This document shows positions 14,352-20,603 of a stretch of 20,603 nt of DNA, piece after piece. The stretch is from JAENVU01 sp031430375. GTDB taxonomy: Bacteria; Actinomycetota; Acidimicrobiia; IMCC26256; JAENVU01. The position numbers and the translations under genes are program-made. The notes under the pieces were generated by a model. The model was not told where the DNA came from and made no database searches. It saw nothing but the letters and a program-made list of their open reading frames with translations. How positions within the stretch are numbered: the stretch's first letter is position 1; every line of letters starts with the position of its first letter. Location of the stretch: contig JANPBJ010000139.1 of the NCBI GenBank assembly GCA_031430375.1, positions 1 to 20,603 of the forward strand, written 5' to 3'.

Positions 14352-15359
14352 CTACGCCCCGGCGGAGAGGCGCGCGGCCGCGCTCTGCGAAGCGACGCTG
14401 TCCGCCATCTCGGACGCCAGCCGGAGCGCGCGTTCGGCTTGGCTCGGACCGTGGTTCGCCAATCCACATGCGGGCGTGATGATCGCCTGATTTCGCAACC
14501 GGATGGGATCACACCCACGTCGGGTGAGGTCGCACCAGAGGGTCACGAGTTGACGCCACAACGCGTCGGCCGCGTCGCCGATCGGACGATCCGTGGGCAC
14601 CGCACCCCACGCGATCCAGCCGCCCGCCTCGATATGGCGCACGATCGACCCGACATCAGCGACGAGGGCCTCGGACACCGGGAGTCCGAGCACTGTTGGC
14701 CCGGCTTCGAATGCGAGTCGCACATCACCATCGCCGCACACGTGCACGCCGGTCTCGCTCGAACAAGTCGCGAGCGCACTCGACAACAGGTCGATCGCGT
14801 CTTCGCGCTCAATCGGCGCTTCCTCACGGCGCCAGAGTACGAGCGCCGGCTCGTCGAGGAAGATGAGTGGCCGCACACCGCGGAGGCGTTTCTCGAGGAG
14901 GGCCTCGAGCGCCGTGAGCCAGCCTTCGACCGCAACGAGCGCACGCTCGAATGCCACCGCAGGTCCGAGCCCCGCGTGCACAAGCGCGGTACCAAGTGTA
15001 AGGGGTCCAACCACCTGCGTCTTGACCCGTTGGATCGGCTCCGACCGGGCCGCGGCCACATCGAGAAAACCGAGCAAGCCCGCGTGACACTCCAGAGTAA
15101 AGGTGGTGTCGATCGGCCCACCAACCAGATCGCGGTCAACGCTGATCGTGCCGTCCGGCGCGACGGTGACCTCGGGGAGTGCGCCCGCCCACTGCGCCAC
15201 GACGCCTTCGAGCGGCGTCGCCAGTTGAGGAATCGCCGGCAACTCCGCCAGGACGCGCAACACAAGATCGGCGGCCGGTCCAGCCTCGGTAAACGGGAGG
15301 CTGCCGATGCCCGTAGCCAGTCCCGTGGGGAACGCTCCACCGTGCAGGGTCTGGGACAT
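14352..15359 (-). CDS. MetE C-terminal-domain-like zinc protein (Rv3015c type)
   Basis: This 335-residue single-domain protein resembles the catalytic half of cobalamin-independent methionine synthase (UROD/MetE-like barrel). GIGSLP near the N-terminus matches the MetE IGSFP strand. Candidate zinc ligands are His206 and Cys208 (VHVCGD), Glu230 (24 residues after the His, the MetE spacing) and Cys298 (TPACGLANH). The N-terminal MetE half that binds methyl-folate is absent, so the methyl donor must differ, possibly a methyl-corrinoid protein as in core-MetE enzymes; this is inference. The same gene stands beside ligA in mycobacteria. TATACT lies 9 nt before the ATG, inside a palindrome. Confidence 0.85.
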   Translation of the reverse strand: MSQTLHGGAFPTGLATGIGSLPFTEAGPAADLVLRVLAELPAIPQLATPLEGVVAQWAGALPEVTVAPDGTISVDRDLVGGPIDTTFTLECHAGLLGFLDVAAARSEPIQRVKTQVVGPLTLGTALVHAGLGPAVAFERALVAVEGWLTALEALLEKRLRGVRPLIFLDEPALVLWRREEAPIEREDAIDLLSSALATCSSETGVHVCGDGDVRLAFEAGPTVLGLPVSEALVADVGSIVRHIEAGGWIAWGAVPTDRPIGDAADALWRQLVTLWCDLTRRGCDPIRLRNQAIITPACGLANHGPSQAERALRLASEMADSVASQSAAARLSAGA

Positions 15360-15419
15360 GTGCTTCGTAGTATACGAACGCGCCTTTCGACCCCTTCGAA
15401 CGAAGCGCGTTTCTTCTTC
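15360..15419. promoter_or_regulatory. Divergent promoter with palindrome and long inverted repeat
   Basis: TTCGTAGTATACGAA (15364-15378) is a 6-bp inverted repeat with a 3-nt spacer, starting 4 nt from the MetE-like ATG. It encloses TATACT on the minus strand (15369-15374) and overlaps TAGTAT on the plus strand (15368-15373). AACGCGC (15377-15383) and GCGCGTT (15405-15411) form a second repeat, extended by TTCG/CGAA, within the probable leader of the rightward gene. Mutual or autoregulated control of both genes is plausible. Confidence 0.5.
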
Positions 15420-16295
15420 ATGAACACTTGGGCGCTGCGCGCGATCTGGATCACCCTTCCCGTCACCGCGGGCGGCGTCGCGGGCGACGCGATCCGTGTG
15501 TGGTCCGATGCGCCGCGCCTCACCGCGGCAATCCTGCTGTGGTGCGGCTGGTCGCTGGTCATCACCGCGATCTTGGTGCCCCGACCGCTGTCACTGACGA
15601 TCACTCGCATCGGCACACCGCTCGCCGTCACCATCGGACTCTTCGCCCTGGCCAGCTCACGACCATCAACACCGGCCTCGGTGGTCGCGGTCATTGCGAT
15701 GGTCGCGGCAGTCGGTCTCGGCACGCGCGGTGAGTTCGCCCGCCGGTGCGCGCAGGGCGCGGCCTACGGCGACGAAGAGCGCTTTCCACTCAAGGTTCCA
15801 CCGGGCGTTGTGATCGGGGTGCTGCCGTTCGCGATCACAGTCATCGGCGCGGCGATCGCGATCGGACCACTGTTACTGGCCGACCGTCAGTGGATCGCGG
15901 GCGCCATCGCGGTCGTGGTCCTCGTGCCGGGCGCGGTCATCGTGGCCCGCCTCATCCACCAGCTGTCGTGCCGCTGGATCGTGCTCGTCCCCGCGGGGCT
16001 CGTGGTTGCCGATCCACTCAACCTCACCGACCCCGTGCTCTTCGTTCGCCACAGAATCCTCGGACTCGGTCCGGCTGATCCGCAGCGCAAACCTCCGGAC
16101 GGCGCACTCGACCTCAGGTTGGGCGCCGCCTACGGATCGTGCGCTCTCCTGCTGAGTGAAGACGCCGACATCATGCGCCGCGTGCGAACCCGGGGGGTTG
16201 GGGTGCAGGCCAACCTCTTGATCTTCACGCCCACTGCGCACGAGCGATTGCTCACCAGCGCCGCCGCGCGTCGGATCCACGTGCGCACCGAATAG
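15420..16295 (+). CDS. Six-helix membrane protein, function unknown
   Basis: I do not recognise a named family. The 291 residues start with four closely spaced hydrophobic segments (about residues 4-23, 34-53, 58-77 and 84-100). A short polar loop rich in Arg and Glu follows, then two more helices (about 125-150 and 157-180) and a soluble C-terminal domain of about 110 residues. The transition (CRWIVLVPAGLVVADPLNLTDPV) recalls PH-like membrane-associated domains, but this is weak. The ATG has no SD. The frame continues open upstream across the MetE-like gene, but that part is antisense shadow. It is divergent from the MetE-like gene and convergent with mnmA, with 22 bp between stops. Confidence 0.78.
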   Translation: MNTWALRAIWITLPVTAGGVAGDAIRVWSDAPRLTAAILLWCGWSLVITAILVPRPLSLTITRIGTPLAVTIGLFALASSRPSTPASVVAVIAMVAAVGLGTRGEFARRCAQGAAYGDEERFPLKVPPGVVIGVLPFAITVIGAAIAIGPLLLADRQWIAGAIAVVVLVPGAVIVARLIHQLSCRWIVLVPAGLVVADPLNLTDPVLFVRHRILGLGPADPQRKPPDGALDLRLGAAYGSCALLLSEDADIMRRVRTRGVGVQANLLIFTPTAHERLLTSAAARRIHVRTE

Positions 16296-16317
16296 CGACC
16301 CGGCCCCGAAGTGGCGG

Positions 16318-17346
16318 TCAGCAGGCGATGCCGGAACCGAGCACGCGGTCGCCATCAAAGAGCGCGACGGTCTGACCCGGAGCAACCCGGGGCTGCGGAC
16401 TGATCCAGTCCACCTGATCCCCCTGCCAGATGCCGGCGCTCGGTGCGCCGTGCGCTCGGACCTGGACGTCAATCCGGGTTCCGACGAGCACGGGAGCGGC
16501 AGTAGCGGTCACGCGCTCCACGCGAATCTCATCGCGCAACAGATCCGGCGCATCGCCGATGGTCACCGTAGAAGTCGATGCATCCACATCCACCACATAG
16601 CGGCGTTCACCCGCCGCGACCGCGAGGCCGCGGCGCTGACCCACAGTGAACGCGCGCACGCCATCGTGAGTTCCGACCACCGCGCCGGTGGTGTCGACGA
16701 TGGTCCCAGCCGTAGCGGGCACGCGTGCGTCCAGGAACTCCGTACGACCGCCGCGGGTGATGAAGCACACGTCCATGCTCTCGGCTTTGGTCGCCGTGCG
16801 CAGGTTCAGCCTCGCGGCGTACGCGCGCACATCGGCCTTGGTCATCTCACCCACCGGAAGCCGGGTGATCGTGAGCTGATCCTGATCCAAGATCGCGAGG
16901 ACGTACGCCTGGTCTTTCGCGGGATCCGCACCGCGGCGTAACTCGGCCGTCCCATCCGCCGCGAACGTGATGCGCGCGTGATGACCCGTGACAACTGAGT
17001 CGAACCCCATCGACCGCGCTCGGTCGAGCAACCGACCCCACTTCATGGTTCGGTTGCACTCGATACACGGATTGGGCGTACGACCCGCCGCGTAATCGGC
17101 AACGTACGGGGCAACCACGTTGGCATCGAACTCGTCGGCGAAGTTAAAGACGTAGTGCGGGATATCGAGCTGGGCTGCGACCCGCCGAGCATCCTCCACG
17201 TCCGAGACCGAACAACACCCGGAGTCGCTGTCACCGCCCCACAACTTGAGGGTGACACCCGTGACGTCGTGGCCCGCTTCGCGCATGATGGCGGCCGCGA
17301 CCGAGGAGTCAACCCCACCGCTCATTGCCACGAGCACCCGACTCAT
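16318..17346 (-). CDS. mnmA: tRNA-specific 2-thiouridylase
   Basis: MnmA adenylates and thiolates U34 of the Lys, Glu and Gln tRNAs, using persulfide sulfur passed from a cysteine desulfurase. The 342 residues are typical. The ATP pyrophosphatase loop SGGVDSS is at 9-15. The catalytic Cys pair is Cys97 in TPNPCIECN and Cys194 in MDVCFI, the positions that alternate as persulfide carrier and disulfide partner. GHHARI and KDQAYVL are also family motifs. The start ATG overlaps the cysteine desulfurase stop by 4 nt (ATGA), so both are made together. The same pair is adjacent in M. tuberculosis. Confidence 0.96.
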   Translation of the reverse strand: MSRVLVAMSGGVDSSVAAAIMREAGHDVTGVTLKLWGGDSDSGCCSVSDVEDARRVAAQLDIPHYVFNFADEFDANVVAPYVADYAAGRTPNPCIECNRTMKWGRLLDRARSMGFDSVVTGHHARITFAADGTAELRRGADPAKDQAYVLAILDQDQLTITRLPVGEMTKADVRAYAARLNLRTATKAESMDVCFITRGGRTEFLDARVPATAGTIVDTTGAVVGTHDGVRAFTVGQRRGLAVAAGERRYVVDVDASTSTVTIGDAPDLLRDEIRVERVTATAAPVLVGTRIDVQVRAHGAPSAGIWQGDQVDWISPQPRVAPGQTVALFDGDRVLGSGIAC

Positions 17347-18545
17347 GCAGCGCTCACGACGGCATCGGGGCTCAGTTGTGCAACCGCGGCGGGAATGACC
17401 CGGAGCGCGAAGTCGACGTCAGCATCGGTGGACGCAAACCCCAAACTGAAACGAACCGACGCGCTCGCGCGGTCCTGACTCATGCCCATCGCGCCGAGCA
17501 CGTGGGAGATCTCCGTGGCTCCGGACGAGCACGAGGAACCCGCGGCGGCGTAGAGCCCGCGCTGGTCGAGCAGGACGAGGAGCGCCTCGCTCTCGGTTCC
17601 GGGAAATCCAACGTGGAGGTGACCCGCAGTCGTTCGATCCGGTGTGCCGTTGACCCACAGGCCGGGAACGACCGCGATCAGACCATCCCGCAATCGGTCC
17701 CGCAGCGCGGCGATGCGCGCCGTCTCATCGGTTCGCGTCTCATGAGTGATGCGCAGCGCGGTGGCGAGCGCAACAACTCCCGCCACGTTCACCGTTCCGG
17801 CGCGCACTCCGCGTTCCTGGCCTCCACCTTCGATTTCGGGGTCGAGGTCAACACCGTTGCGCACGACGAGCGCGCCCACACCCTTGGGGCCTCCGAACTT
17901 ATGGCCCGAGATCGCGATCAGATCAAAGCCGGAGGCGAGCACCGAGACATCGACCCACGGCACGGCTTGCACCGCGTCCGTGTGCAACCGCGCCCTCGGC
18001 GCGCGATCGCGCACGAGCGCTGCGATCTCGGGCAGCGGCTGAATGGTTCCAACCTCGTTGTTCACCGCCATCACCGACACCAGCGCGGTGCGGTCATCGA
18101 GGTGGAGTACCAGGTTGTCCACATCCACGATCCCGCCGTGGGTGACCCCGGCTTCCACCACCCGGAACCCCTCCGACTCGAGCCGGTACGCCGCCGCAAG
18201 GACACCCTTGTGCTCAAACGCGGTGGTTACCACGCCATCAAGACGGTGGTCCCGACGCGCCGCGCGCGCCCCGCCCTTGATCGCGAGGTTGTCGGCCTCG
18301 GTGCCACCCGCGGTGAAGACAACCTCGTCGGGTCGACATCCGAGCACGTCGGCAACGGTCTCGCGGGCCTCTTCCAGCGCGGTCTTCGCAGCCCGGGCCG
18401 CACCATGGCTCCCGGACGGGTTGCCCGGATGCTCCGCGAGGAACGGGAGCATCGCCGCCATCGCTGCAGGCCGCATCGGCGTGCTCGCGGCGTGATCGAG
18501 GTATGCCGAGTCCACGGGAGCATCGGAGGTGACGGGCGTAGTCAT
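17343..18545 (-). CDS. Cysteine desulfurase (IscS/NifS-like)
   Basis: A 400-residue PLP enzyme that removes sulfur from L-Cys as an enzyme-bound persulfide, here most likely for MnmA and possibly for Fe-S clusters. Visible sites: LDHAAST at the N-terminus, His112 in EHKGVL stacking on PLP, Asp190 in HTDAVQ, PLP Lys216 in SGHKFGGPKG, Arg-rich RAGTVNV, and persulfide Cys339 in AAGSSCSSG. It is the actinobacterial IscS-like type. It leads a two-gene operon with mnmA. No SD precedes the ATG; TAGACT lies 10 nt upstream with GGGTTCC before it, almost the same as before gatC. Confidence 0.95.
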   Translation of the reverse strand: MTTPVTSDAPVDSAYLDHAASTPMRPAAMAAMLPFLAEHPGNPSGSHGAARAAKTALEEARETVADVLGCRPDEVVFTAGGTEADNLAIKGGARAARRDHRLDGVVTTAFEHKGVLAAAYRLESEGFRVVEAGVTHGGIVDVDNLVLHLDDRTALVSVMAVNNEVGTIQPLPEIAALVRDRAPRARLHTDAVQAVPWVDVSVLASGFDLIAISGHKFGGPKGVGALVVRNGVDLDPEIEGGGQERGVRAGTVNVAGVVALATALRITHETRTDETARIAALRDRLRDGLIAVVPGLWVNGTPDRTTAGHLHVGFPGTESEALLVLLDQRGLYAAAGSSCSSGATEISHVLGAMGMSQDRASASVRFSLGFASTDADVDFALRVIPAAVAQLSPDAVVSAA

Positions 18546-18555
18546 GGTGACGCCA

Positions 18556-18561
18556 AGTCTA
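18556..18561 (-). promoter_or_regulatory. Putative -10 element of leaderless cysteine desulfurase gene
   Basis: The minus strand reads GGGTTCC-TAGACT with 10 nt to the ATG. Apart from one extra C, the same 13-base block precedes gatC. No clear -35 hexamer is visible. Confidence 0.5.
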
Positions 18562-18661
18562 GGAACCCGACCCGCGATCGCCCGATTGTGACCAGTGCCT
18601 CGGAACGCATCGCATCATTCCGGCGTTGTCTGAGGAGACCGGACAGGCGGAGGCCCACATG

Positions 18662-18919
18662 ATGGTCACACCCCCATGCGACAGTGCGAGCATGACCACG
18701 CAGCTTCGACTCCTTGCTGGCGGCGAACCGCCGAACTCCCCATCGCGGCCCCGCGCCCGGCGTTCGAAGGTTGCCGCCCGCCCCAGCGCGTCGGCATCGG
18801 TCTACCTCGATGCGCGCACTCGCCAGATCGGCCAAACCGGGGTCTCCGAGGCACGCCGTCGTCTCGCTGAGATCCGCGCCACCACGGAACGGGTGAACGA
18901 TCTGGTCCAAGCCAGCTGA
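18662..18919 (+). CDS. Small basic hypothetical protein
   Basis: An unrecognised protein of 85 residues. GGAGG at 18649-18653 is 8 nt before this ATG (5 nt before an in-frame ATG one codon earlier). A further ATG at 18692 would give 75 residues and may be where conservation starts. The middle is rich in Ser, Pro and Arg (SPSRPRARRSKVAARPSAS) and probably disordered. The C-terminus (VSEARRRLAEIRATTERVNDLV) is a predicted amphipathic helix. No Cys and no membrane segment. It ends 3 nt before the operator-like palindrome of the toxin-antitoxin pair, so read-through into that pair is possible. Confidence 0.55.
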   Translation: MVTPPCDSASMTTQLRLLAGGEPPNSPSRPRARRSKVAARPSASASVYLDARTRQIGQTGVSEARRRLAEIRATTERVNDLVQAS

Positions 18920-18922
18920 CCG

Positions 18923-18942
18923 ATGTCTCACGCGTGATACAT
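18923..18942. promoter_or_regulatory. 20-bp palindromic operator overlapping the antitoxin promoter
   Basis: ATGTcTCACGCGTGAtACAT is a palindrome except for one mismatched pair (lower case); the central 10 bp are perfect. TACATT (18938-18943), a possible -10, overlaps its right end, and the antitoxin ATG lies 8 nt beyond that hexamer. This is the expected place for autorepression by an antitoxin or toxin-antitoxin complex. Confidence 0.65.
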
Positions 18943-18951
18943 TTGATGGCC

Positions 18952-19188
18952 ATGGAAGAAGTCACGATCCGAGAACTCCGCAATCATGGGGGCGATGTCA
19001 TCGACCGCGTCACCGCGGGAGAGACGCTCACGGTCACTCGCGCGGGGAAACCGGTGGCTGAACTCCGGCCGGTTGATCGAACGCCACTCGCAATCGATGT
19101 CGTCGCAAAACGCTGGGCACGGCTCCCACGGATTGATCCGGTCGCGATGCGGCGCGAGCTTGACGAGATCATCGACAGTTCACTGTGA
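18952..19188 (+). CDS. Phd/YefM-type antitoxin (VapB-like)
   Basis: A 78-residue antitoxin. The N-terminal Phd fold is clear: MEEVTIRELRNHGGDVIDRV, then GETLTVTRAGKPVAELRPV. This part should dimerise and bind the upstream palindrome. The C-terminus (RLPRIDPVAMRRELDEIIDSSL) would wrap the toxin and block its active site. Possible starts are GTG 18934, ATG 18946 and ATG 18952; the last fits a leaderless start 8 nt after TACATT, and it begins at the conserved domain. It overlaps the toxin gene by 4 nt (GTGA). Confidence 0.9.
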   Translation: MEEVTIRELRNHGGDVIDRVTAGETLTVTRAGKPVAELRPVDRTPLAIDVVAKRWARLPRIDPVAMRRELDEIIDSSL

Positions 19189-19604
19189 TCACGGCGCCGG
19201 TGGGGCTGCTCGACACCAGTACGCTAATTCTCCTGGGCGAGCTCGACGAGCACGCGCCGCTCCCCGCAAGCCCGAGGATCTCGACGATCACGTTGGCCGA
19301 ACTCTCCGTCGGACCCTTGACCGCACGCGCTGCCAAGGAACGGTCGGCACGTCAGATCCAGATACAAGAGGCCGAAGCGTCGTTTGATCCCATTCCATTC
19401 GACCGGGCCGCGGCCCGTGCATTCGGTCAGGTCTCGGCTTCCCTTCGTCGTGCCGGCCGCAAGCCATCGGCACGGACATACGACGCGATGATCGCAGCGA
19501 TCGCGATCAGCCGAGGGCTGCCACTCTTCACGTGCAATCCAGCCGACTTCGTTGGTATCGACGGGCTCGAAGTCGTAGCCGTCCCGAATCCTCGTGCGAC
19601 CTGA
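19185..19604 (+). CDS. PIN-domain toxin (VapC-like ribonuclease)
   Basis: A 139-residue PIN nuclease, expected to cut a specific tRNA or rRNA site with Mg2+ when freed from its antitoxin. Acidic residues are in place: Asp10 (LLDTSTLI), Glu39 (TLAELSVG), Asp100 (TYDAMIAAIA) and Asp121 in the closing FTCNPADF motif. It looks intact and active. The start is a GTG inside the antitoxin stop, with no SD, so translation is coupled. Only 6 bp separate its stop from the stop of the convergent mutase gene. The target RNA cannot be read from sequence. Confidence 0.93.
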   Translation: MITAPVGLLDTSTLILLGELDEHAPLPASPRISTITLAELSVGPLTARAAKERSARQIQIQEAEASFDPIPFDRAAARAFGQVSASLRRAGRKPSARTYDAMIAAIAISRGLPLFTCNPADFVGIDGLEVVAVPNPRAT

Positions 19605-19610
19605 CGGTAA

Positions 19611-20603
19611 CTACCGCGCGGGCTGGTAGACGCCGAACTCGTCGCGCAGCACGTCAGAGACTTCGCCCAGGGTGGCGTAGGCGCGCAGTGCATCCTTCAT
19701 CGGGTACAGCAAGTTGTCGGTGCCCTTCGCCGCCGCACGCAGTTTCGCGAGCGCGGCGTCGACCGCCGGCTGATCACGGCGAGCCCGGAGGTCGCGGAGC
19801 CGATCGGACTGTTGACGCTCCAGCTCTGGATCGATCGGGAACACGTCGGGGTCGCCCACCGAAGGATCCACGAACTTGTTCACCCCGACGATGATCTTGT
19901 CGCCACCATCAACGGCCTTCGCCCATTCGAATGCGGCGCGCTCGATCTCGTCCTGCATGTATCCGGCTTCGATCGCTGCCACGGCGCCACCAAGCTCGTC
20001 GATCCGCTCGATATAGCGCCACGCCTCGGCCTCCACCGCGTCGGTGAGCGACTCCACAAAGTAGGAACCGGCCAACGGGTCAACCGTGGCGGTCATCCCG
20101 GTCTCGAATGCCACGATCTGCTGGGTGCGCAACGCAATCTTCGCGGCCTTCTCGGTGGGAAGGCCGAGCGCTTCGTCGAAGCCGTTGGTGTGCAGGCTCT
20201 GGGTTCCACCCAACGCCGCCGCCATGGCCTGGAGTGCCACGCGCACCACGTTGTTCTCCGGCTGTTGCGCAGTGAGCATCGAGCCTGCGGTCTGGGTGTG
20301 GAACCGCAACAGTTTCGACTTCTCGTTCTGCGCGCCGAACCGGTTGCTCATGATCCAGTACCACATCCGCCGCGCGGCGCGGAACTTCGCGACCTCTTCG
20401 AAGAAGTCGTTGTGTCCGTTCCAGAAGAACGACAGCCGCGGCGCGAACTCGTCCACGTCGAGACCCGTATCGATCGCGGCCTGCACGTAGGCGATGGCGT
20501 TGGCGAGAGTGAACGCGATCTCTTGGACCGCGGTGCTCCCTGCTTCACGGATGTGATAGCCGGAAATCGAGATGGTGTTCCACCGTGGGATGTGCTCACC
20601 GCA
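19611..20603 (-). CDS. Acyl-CoA mutase large subunit, methylmalonyl-CoA mutase family (5'-truncated)
   Basis: The frame is open to the right edge; 330 C-terminal residues are visible. They match the B12-dependent acyl-CoA mutase barrel: RWNTISISGYHIREAGSTAV, RLSFFWNGHNDFFEE, LRFHTQTAGSMLTAQQP, GGTQSLHTNGFDEAL with the conserved His, and VDPLAGSYFVE. The protein ends at DEFGVYQPAR, where fused enzymes continue into a B12-binding domain, so this is the large subunit of a two-subunit mutase. It could act on methylmalonyl-CoA, isobutyryl-CoA or a related ester; the substrate-deciding N-terminal part is outside the window. The B12 subunit is not in this window. Confidence 0.92.
   Translation of the reverse strand, partial: CGEHIPRWNTISISGYHIREAGSTAVQEIAFTLANAIAYVQAAIDTGLDVDEFAPRLSFFWNGHNDFFEEVAKFRAARRMWYWIMSNRFGAQNEKSKLLRFHTQTAGSMLTAQQPENNVVRVALQAMAAALGGTQSLHTNGFDEALGLPTEKAAKIALRTQQIVAFETGMTATVDPLAGSYFVESLTDAVEAEAWRYIERIDELGGAVAAIEAGYMQDEIERAAFEWAKAVDGGDKIIVGVNKFVDPSVGDPDVFPIDPELERQQSDRLRDLRARRDQPAVDAALAKLRAAAKGTDNLLYPMKDALRAYATLGEVSDVLRDEFGVYQPAR

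Noticed and set aside
14439..15419. N-terminal extension of the six-helix membrane protein frame
   Set aside because: It is fully antisense to the MetE-like gene and has shadow-type composition; the hydrophobic protein begins only at the ATG at 15420.
17325..18662. 445-codon frame opposite the cysteine desulfurase gene
   Set aside because: Arg/His-rich shadow of a well-supported PLP enzyme.
18542..18931. 129-codon minus-strand frame upstream of the cysteine desulfurase
   Set aside because: No SD or TANNNT at its start, shadow composition, and it overlaps the desulfurase promoter and the better-supported plus-strand small gene.

Overview
The window is high-GC, densely packed bacterial DNA with strongly GC-rich third codon positions, and it reads as an actinobacterial chromosome. 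The main evidence is a set of genes in the same order and orientation as around ligA in Mycobacterium tuberculosis: gatA, gatC, ligA, the Rv3015c-type MetE-like gene, mnmA and the IscS-type cysteine desulfurase. Mycobacteria carry other genes between these. The paired MaoC dehydratases, PASTA kinase, SCP2 protein and B12-dependent mutase also fit Actinobacteria, perhaps Acidimicrobiia-like, but the exact lineage is inference. No rRNA, tRNA, CRISPR array, insertion sequence or prophage was seen.

Layout. 2-811: 3'-end of an alpha/beta-hydrolase (+), then a nested hairpin. 895-2621: gatC-gatA (-), the tRNA amidotransferase subunits, without gatB here. 2696-3523: a two-cluster ferredoxin (-) divergent from an SCP2 lipid-binding protein (+). 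3622-4941: DHA3-type MFS exporter (+). 5012-6736: secreted metalloprotease-like protein with two Calx-beta domains (+), closed by an 11-bp inverted repeat. 6817-8540: DHA2-type MFS exporter preceded by a newly called 70-aa gene with its own promoter and Shine-Dalgarno (SD) site (-). 8819-11349: four-PASTA Ser/Thr kinase (-) divergent from a single-pass membrane protein with a beta-rich outer domain (+). 11371-14273: ligA followed by two coupled MaoC/hot-dog dehydratase genes (-). 14352-16295: MetE-like zinc protein (-) divergent from a six-helix membrane protein (+). 16318-18545: cysteine desulfurase and mnmA overlapping by 4 nt (-), a tRNA thiolation module. 18662-18919: small basic protein (+). 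18952-19604: Phd-type antitoxin and PIN toxin (+) behind a 20-bp near-palindrome. 19611-20603: C-terminal part of a B12-dependent acyl-CoA mutase large subunit without a B12-binding domain (-), running off the right edge.

How the parts fit. Most genes are housekeeping: Gln-tRNA/Asn-tRNA formation, DNA ligation, tRNA s2U synthesis and lipid or acyl-CoA metabolism. They alternate with envelope proteins (two exporters, kinase, secreted protease, membrane proteins). The most systematic signal is in the starts: genes that lead transcription units usually carry a TANNNT hexamer 6-10 nt before the start codon and no SD, as expected for leaderless mRNAs. Four share CTAGANT. Operon-internal genes instead use SD sites or 1-4 nt overlaps. 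I found no clear new multi-gene system. The best candidates for new biology are this start-site grammar, the small gene before the exporter, and several exact inverted repeats in divergent promoters.
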